Part shown: in pieces, positions 5,850-8,358 of the stretch
Layout of the letters: each line of letters starts with the position of its first letter
Position numbering within the stretch: the first letter of the stretch is position 1
Assembly (NCBI GenBank): GCA_049646245.1
Contig: JBARVL010000334.1
Coordinates: forward strand, 1-8,358
Length of the DNA stretch: 8,358 nucleotides
Direction: 5' to 3'
Source: Crinalium sp049646245
Lineage (GTDB): Bacteria > Cyanobacteriota > Cyanobacteriia > Cyanobacteriales > PCC-9333
Program-made: the position numbers and the translations under genes
The notes under the pieces: model-generated
The model's database searches: none
Told to the model about the DNA's origin: nothing
What the model saw: only the letters and a program-made list of their open reading frames with translations

Positions 5850-5897
5850 AAAAAAAGTAAGGGAAAAGTAGAGATACGCTACTGGCGCGTCTCTACT
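5850..5897 (-). terminator. Intrinsic terminator of the SPFH gene
   Basis: Read on the minus strand, AGTAGAGA (5890-5897) pairs perfectly with TCTCTACT (5867-5874), with a further CGC/GCG pairing inside. It is followed by TTTT (5864-5867), CCCTTAC and then seven T (5850-5856). It begins 22 nt after the SPFH stop codon. This is the clearest terminator in the window and isolates psb34 from upstream transcription. Confidence 0.75.
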
Positions 5898-5919
5898 CTT
5901 ATGGTCTACCTGTAAAGGT

Positions 5920-7506
5920 TTACTCCTTATTCATGCGGATCAAATCAGTCAAAATGCTATCCAAACTGCCATTGACTTGAATGCGATCGATCTTCTCAGC
6001 AATGCGTTCTAGGACTTCCAACTCCTTGAGGCGCAAAGCAACAGGGTTATCTTCCATAACCTTTGCAGTATTCAACATACTGCGAGTTGCAGCAGTTTCT
6101 TCACGACGACGCACCACGTTAGCTTGGGCAGATTTTTCCGCTTCCACAACCTTGCTCAAGATAGTCTTAATCTCACCAGGGAGAATAATATCTTTTACCC
6201 CAACAGAGTCAAATTCAATTCCATACTCGGCAGTTTTCTCACGAATGTATTGGGCGATACTTGTATCAATTGCCCCCTTATTCTCCAGTAAACCATCTAA
6301 GGTTTGTTCGCCGACAGCACCACGTAAAGCAAACTGTAGTTCCTTATATAAGAAACCAGGAACATCTGACAAGCTGTTTTTTGCTTTCAATGGGTCGAGT
6401 ATGCGGAAGCCAGCAGTTAAATTTAAGCGCAGAGGCACTTTATCCTTAGAGAGGATATCTTGACCGGATACTTCCAGAGTTTGCAAGCGAAGGTCGATTG
6501 TTTCCGAGAGCCAAGAGCGTCCAAATATCCACCAAGCGTGTATTCCTGGTTGGAGTAGCGTTTGAAACTCTTGATTAATGTACAGTAGCCCAATATGCTG
6601 TGCTGGTACTTCCCGAATATGCAAAAAATTGTGGCTTAAGGCTAGTACTTTTGGTGTATTAGATACTAACTCTGCAACAAGGCGGGGTGGTAACTTAGCA
6701 TCGGTGCTAATGTCAATCACTTGTACCTCAACACCTTGCCAAAACAGCTTGCGACTACCTGGAGCCAAGATGGAGATTACTTGACCTTGATAGCGGACGA
6801 TCGCTACTTGATGATTTAATACCTGTACTATTTCGCAGTAAGCAGCTACAAAATCAGGATGTTGCTCAATTAGTACTTCTTCCAAAGGAAAGTCTGGATT
6901 GGGTATAATTCGGCTGAGAGTGCGTACTACAACATCGCGATCTACAGTCCAGAAAGCATACTCGCCTGGTGAGAGCGATCGCACAAAGTTATTCTGCACA
7001 TAAAGTAAACCAATTTCAGACTCAGAAATTTGGAATTTCCTAACTCCATTCAAAGCAATTCCACGTAATTGCTGTACGAACTGAGCAGGTAATTCCAAGC
7101 TTTCATCCAAGTTGAAAAGATGGCATTCTACCTCAATAAAACCACGCCAAAAAGCTCGTAATTGATTTGGTGCAACTGTCACCCAATTTTGTCCCACGCG
7201 CACTAAAGCTGCTTGATTAAATGCAGTTTTGACTATTAAGAAATATTCTTGTAACTCCGAACTATGATTTCGCAGCAACAGTTCTAAGTTCTCAATCTTA
7301 GCTTCAGGCTGGTTAAGATCATAAGTTTTAACTTGCCAGTGCCGACCAAAATAAGTGTAAGTACCAGGCTGCAAAACTTTCTTAAAATCACTACGGTGAT
7401 ATAAGATGCCAATTTCGTTAGGTTTGATATAAAAGGTTTTCCACATAGAAATTTGCAGAGATAATTTGGGCAGTTTTAGCCAACGCAGAAATTTTGATAA
7501 AAACAT
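5920..7506 (-). CDS. SPFH/band-7 (slipin-like) protein with three tandem N-terminal modules, 528 aa
   Basis: The C-terminal half is an SPFH/band-7 domain (about 297-455): VPLRLNLTAGFRILDP, LQFALRGAVGEQTLDGLLENK and EYGIEFDSVGVKDIILP are family landmarks. A charged helical tail follows (about 455-510, EAEKSAQANVVRRREET). Ahead of it lie repeated modules: IGILYHRSDFKKVLQPGTY (32-50), IGLLYVQNNFVRSLSPGEY (165-183) and IGLLYINQEFQTLLQPG (305-321), each followed by an aromatic-rich strand. Modules 1 and 2 also share a second half (AALVRVGQNWVTVAPNQLRAFW and AIVRYQGQVISILAPGSRKLFW). SPFH proteins form membrane-associated ring or cage assemblies. Most slipins start with a hydrophobic hairpin; here residues 1-25 are only amphipathic and basic, so any membrane contact is probably peripheral. 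ATG 7504-7506 has no clear Shine-Dalgarno. Its terminator lies 22 nt downstream. It is transcribed away from the tRNA/intron region. Confidence 0.85.
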   Translation of the reverse strand: MFLSKFLRWLKLPKLSLQISMWKTFYIKPNEIGILYHRSDFKKVLQPGTYTYFGRHWQVKTYDLNQPEAKIENLELLLRNHSSELQEYFLIVKTAFNQAALVRVGQNWVTVAPNQLRAFWRGFIEVECHLFNLDESLELPAQFVQQLRGIALNGVRKFQISESEIGLLYVQNNFVRSLSPGEYAFWTVDRDVVVRTLSRIIPNPDFPLEEVLIEQHPDFVAAYCEIVQVLNHQVAIVRYQGQVISILAPGSRKLFWQGVEVQVIDISTDAKLPPRLVAELVSNTPKVLALSHNFLHIREVPAQHIGLLYINQEFQTLLQPGIHAWWIFGRSWLSETIDLRLQTLEVSGQDILSKDKVPLRLNLTAGFRILDPLKAKNSLSDVPGFLYKELQFALRGAVGEQTLDGLLENKGAIDTSIAQYIREKTAEYGIEFDSVGVKDIILPGEIKTILSKVVEAEKSAQANVVRRREETAATRSMLNTAKVMEDNPVALRLKELEVLERIAEKIDRIQVNGSLDSILTDLIRMNKE

Positions 7507-7557
7507 TTATCGGTTGTATAGAAATTTATTCTTGTTATTGGTTGAACCCCCGTACCC

Positions 7558-7584
7558 TCGTTTCCAGGTTCAACCTGGGAACGA
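7558..7584. repeat. Palindrome CGTTTCCAGGTT / AACCTGGGAACG
   Basis: Two 12-nt arms around a single C pair at 11 of 12 positions, the twelfth being a G-T wobble; flanking T and A extend the stem. It lies about 53 bp upstream of the SPFH start. I recall this palindrome as a dispersed repeat in Nostocales genomes; that is from memory. Confidence 0.65.
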
Positions 7585-7644
7585 ACCATTGTGAGGAACC
7601 CCGCCTTGTGTCCTCAAGTAAGTCTTATCCTCTTTTGTTCATTA

Positions 7645-7664
7645 TGTATTACACGCATAATACA
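7645..7664. repeat. Inverted repeat TGTATTA-N6-TAATACA
   Basis: Perfect 7-nt arms are separated by CACGCA, about 139 bp upstream of the SPFH start. The symmetry would suit a dimeric regulator, but the spacing does not fit NtcA (GTA-N8-TAC), and no regulator is named. Confidence 0.4.
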
Positions 7665-7993
7665 CAATATTTTAAAACTCTGCAAGTGTAGGTGTTTACA
7701 GTTTAGTTGCGGGCGAATTGCGTCTCCAAAACTGGATTAAGATTGCTGCAACCTGATTCTAAACGACCCAAGGGCAATCTAGAAAAAGACAACAGCCCTC
7801 AAATATACCGTTCGCATTGCCAGTTCCAGATAGCTGGATAGGTTAAGCGAAGGGACATACTCAAGTTAGGGAGAAAACAATTGCACTAGCTCCTTTACAG
7901 TTACTACTGAGCATCACTATGTGACGACCAGTAATAAGCACCTACATCACAGAGTTTGTAAGAGAATTGAGGAAAGCTACCGTGAAAGGGTAG

Positions 7994-8117
7994 TGTCTTT
8001 TGACCCGGACAGGGTTTTTGGTGGCAGAAAGTGGATTTGAACCACTGATCTTCGGGTATTATCCCAATGAGCTACCAGACTGCTCTATTCCGCAGATTTG
8101 TCTTTTGACCTAGACAG
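7994..8117 (-). repeat. Repeated 19-nt spacer after each tRNA
   Basis: TGTCTTTTGACC-NN-GACAG occurs at 7994-8012 (NN = CG) and 8099-8117 (NN = TA), a period of 105 bp, each just 3' of a tRNA-type sequence on the minus strand. As RNA each copy can fold as a short TGTC/GACA hairpin or the alternative GTC-AAAA-GAC hairpin. It may be a processing signal or mark a duplication unit. Confidence 0.75.
8019..8094 (-). tRNA. Initiator-like tRNA with defective anticodon loop, probable pseudo-tRNA
   Basis: The 76-nt minus-strand sequence has a 6-bp acceptor helix (GCGGAA with TTCTGC, one G-T wobble; first pair open, T1/C72), a D arm GAGC-AGTCTGGTA-GCTC typical of bacterial initiator tRNA, a TTGGG/CCCGA anticodon stem with the three G-C pairs of initiators, a TTCAAAT T-loop closed by AGTGG/CCACT, and an encoded CCA end. 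The anticodon loop has only six bases, ATAATA, instead of CTCATAA, so CAT is gone. With U33 at its second base it would read AAT. It looks like a decayed initiator tRNA, or one with an unusual function. It lies 26 nt downstream of the tRNA(CAT). Confidence 0.65.
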
Positions 8118-8120
8118 AGG

Positions 8121-8196
8121 TGGTTGAAAGTATAGGATTTGAACCTATAACCAATCGGTTATGAGCCGATTGCTCTACCAATTGAGCAAACTTTCG
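8121..8196 (-). tRNA. trnM: tRNA with anticodon CAT (Met elongator or Ile2)
   Basis: A full 76-nt cloverleaf on the minus strand: D stem GCTC/GAGC with loop AATTGGTA, anticodon stem ATCGG/CCGAT with loop CTCATAA (anticodon CAT at 8161-8163), 5-nt variable loop, T stem ATAGG/CCTAT with TTCAAAT, discriminator A and an encoded CCA. The acceptor stem GAAAGT/ACTTTC is AT-rich and its first pair is C1/A72, a mismatch normally diagnostic of initiator tRNA, although the D arm and anticodon stem are elongator-like. CAT may also be read as Ile after lysidine modification. A group II intron ends 4 nt before its first base. The encoded CCA and the odd acceptor fit tRNAs of mobile tRNA clusters. Confidence 0.8.
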
Positions 8197-8200
8197 GGAG

Positions 8201-8275
8201 GTCGGGTAAAGAGATGGAATCACTTCCACCTCCTCCCCTAAGAACCGTGCTTGCCACTTTCACGGCACACGGCTC
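8201..8275 (-). ncRNA. Group II intron domains V and VI
   Basis: Domain V (8242-8275, 34 nt) runs from GAGCCGTGTGCCG through a GAAA tetraloop to GCACGGTTC and includes the catalytic AGC triad. Domain VI (8204-8238) is a helix of 15 pairs closed by GTGA; all positions pair, with four G-T wobbles, except A8207, a single bulged adenosine seven bases from the intron end, as expected of the branch point. Both domains look intact, so this end of the ribozyme is probably active. Confidence 0.85.
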
Positions 8276-8282
8276 AAGCATT

Positions 8283-8358
8283 CTACGAACTTACTAAACT
8301 CTTCTTAGAGTGAATCTGCTGATGACAGTAGAGATGTACCAGATTAAGATTGTTGTAC
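8283..8358 (-). CDS. Group II intron-encoded reverse transcriptase/maturase, last 24 residues
   Basis: The open frame from the window edge reads YNNLNLVHLYCHQQIHSKKS and ends LVSS before TAG 8283-8285. The NLVHLYCHQQIH part matches the end of the HNH endonuclease domain that closes many intron-encoded reverse transcriptases (NLxLLHxxCHxxIH). The stop lies 7 nt before domain V, the usual arrangement. The reverse transcriptase and maturase domains are outside the window, so completeness cannot be judged. Confidence 0.75.
   Translation of the reverse strand, partial: YNNLNLVHLYCHQQIHSKKSLVSS

Larger units (their letters stand above)
7507..8018. other. Spacer between the SPFH gene and the tRNA cluster
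   Basis: This 512-bp stretch has no gene I can defend. It holds two palindromes (7558-7584 and 7645-7664), a bulged hairpin at 7901-7934, a CTACC/GGTAG stem near 7976-7992, and the first copy of the tRNA spacer repeat (7994-8012). On the minus strand 7703-7858 there is a short frame, ATG to TGA (19 codons), that continues open for another 31 codons to TAA; it may be a degraded gene end. The promoter of the SPFH gene should lie in the left part, but I cannot place it. Confidence 0.5.
8201..8358 (-). mobile_element. Group II intron, 3' end
   Basis: The minus strand from the window edge contains, in order, the end of an intron-encoded protein (stop at 8283-8285), a 7-nt link, domain V, TTA, domain VI and a 3' end reading CCCGAC. 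The last base, 8201, is placed by the AY rule for group II 3' ends. The order and spacing are those of a bacterial retroelement intron with its ORF in domain IV. The 5' part lies outside the window. The 3' exon starts CTCC and runs into the tRNA(CAT). Confidence 0.85.

Noticed and set aside
5981..6463. 160-codon plus-strand frame
   Set aside because: It is antisense to the SPFH gene, with Ser/Arg-rich composition typical of a shadow frame.
7645..7664. NtcA binding site
   Set aside because: The GTA and TAC halves are separated by 12 bases, not the 8 required.
7494..7691. 65-codon plus-strand frame starting at the SPFH start region
   Set aside because: It runs through the palindrome at 7558-7584 and the inverted repeat at 7645-7664, has no family signature and no ribosome site.

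Overview
The window looks like chromosomal DNA (a large plasmid is possible) from a cyanobacterium, probably a filamentous Nostocales-type strain. Four things point there: eight copies of the HIP1 octamer GCGATCGC (at 1275, 1513, 1529, 2679, 2729, 4779, 5354 and 6975), a cyanobacterial DUF1816 protein, the photosystem II assembly protein Psb34, and AT-rich spacers full of short tandem and palindromic repeats typical of these genomes. The genus assignment is inference.

Layout, left to right. 1-390: the 3' end of a gamma-glutamyltransferase gene (+). 429-689: a DUF1816 protein (-), facing the transferase end, with a long leader that holds a terminator-like hairpin and a 12-nt inverted repeat. 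1121-1240: a small single-span membrane protein (+) with a clear ribosome binding site. 1426-2475: an acyl-CoA dehydrogenase-like flavoprotein without the usual catalytic Glu (+). 2492-2650: a 10-nt-period repeat and a MITE-like element. 2675-3427: a cyclase-family (kynurenine formamidase-like) protein with an altered metal motif (+). 3428-3778: a repeat-rich spacer. 3779-5365: a B12-binding radical SAM protein (+). 5577-5756: psb34 (-). 5850-5897: an intrinsic terminator (-). 5920-7506: an SPFH/band-7 protein with three tandem N-terminal modules (-). 7507-8018: a spacer with no convincing gene. 8019-8196: two tRNA-type sequences on the minus strand, one an initiator-like tRNA with a broken anticodon loop and one tRNA with anticodon CAT. 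8201-8358: the 3' end of a group II intron (-), with the C-terminus of its maturase, domain V and domain VI, ending four nucleotides before the tRNA(CAT).

The protein genes do not form one obvious pathway. The dehydrogenase, cyclase and radical SAM genes share a strand but are separated by 199 and 351 bp of repeat-laden spacer, so a single operon is doubtful. psb34 is cut off from the upstream SPFH gene by a terminator and probably has its own promoter. The most unusual part is the right end, where a group II intron abuts a small tRNA cluster with repeated spacers. The SPFH protein with its triple module and the leader of the DUF1816 gene are the next most interesting items.
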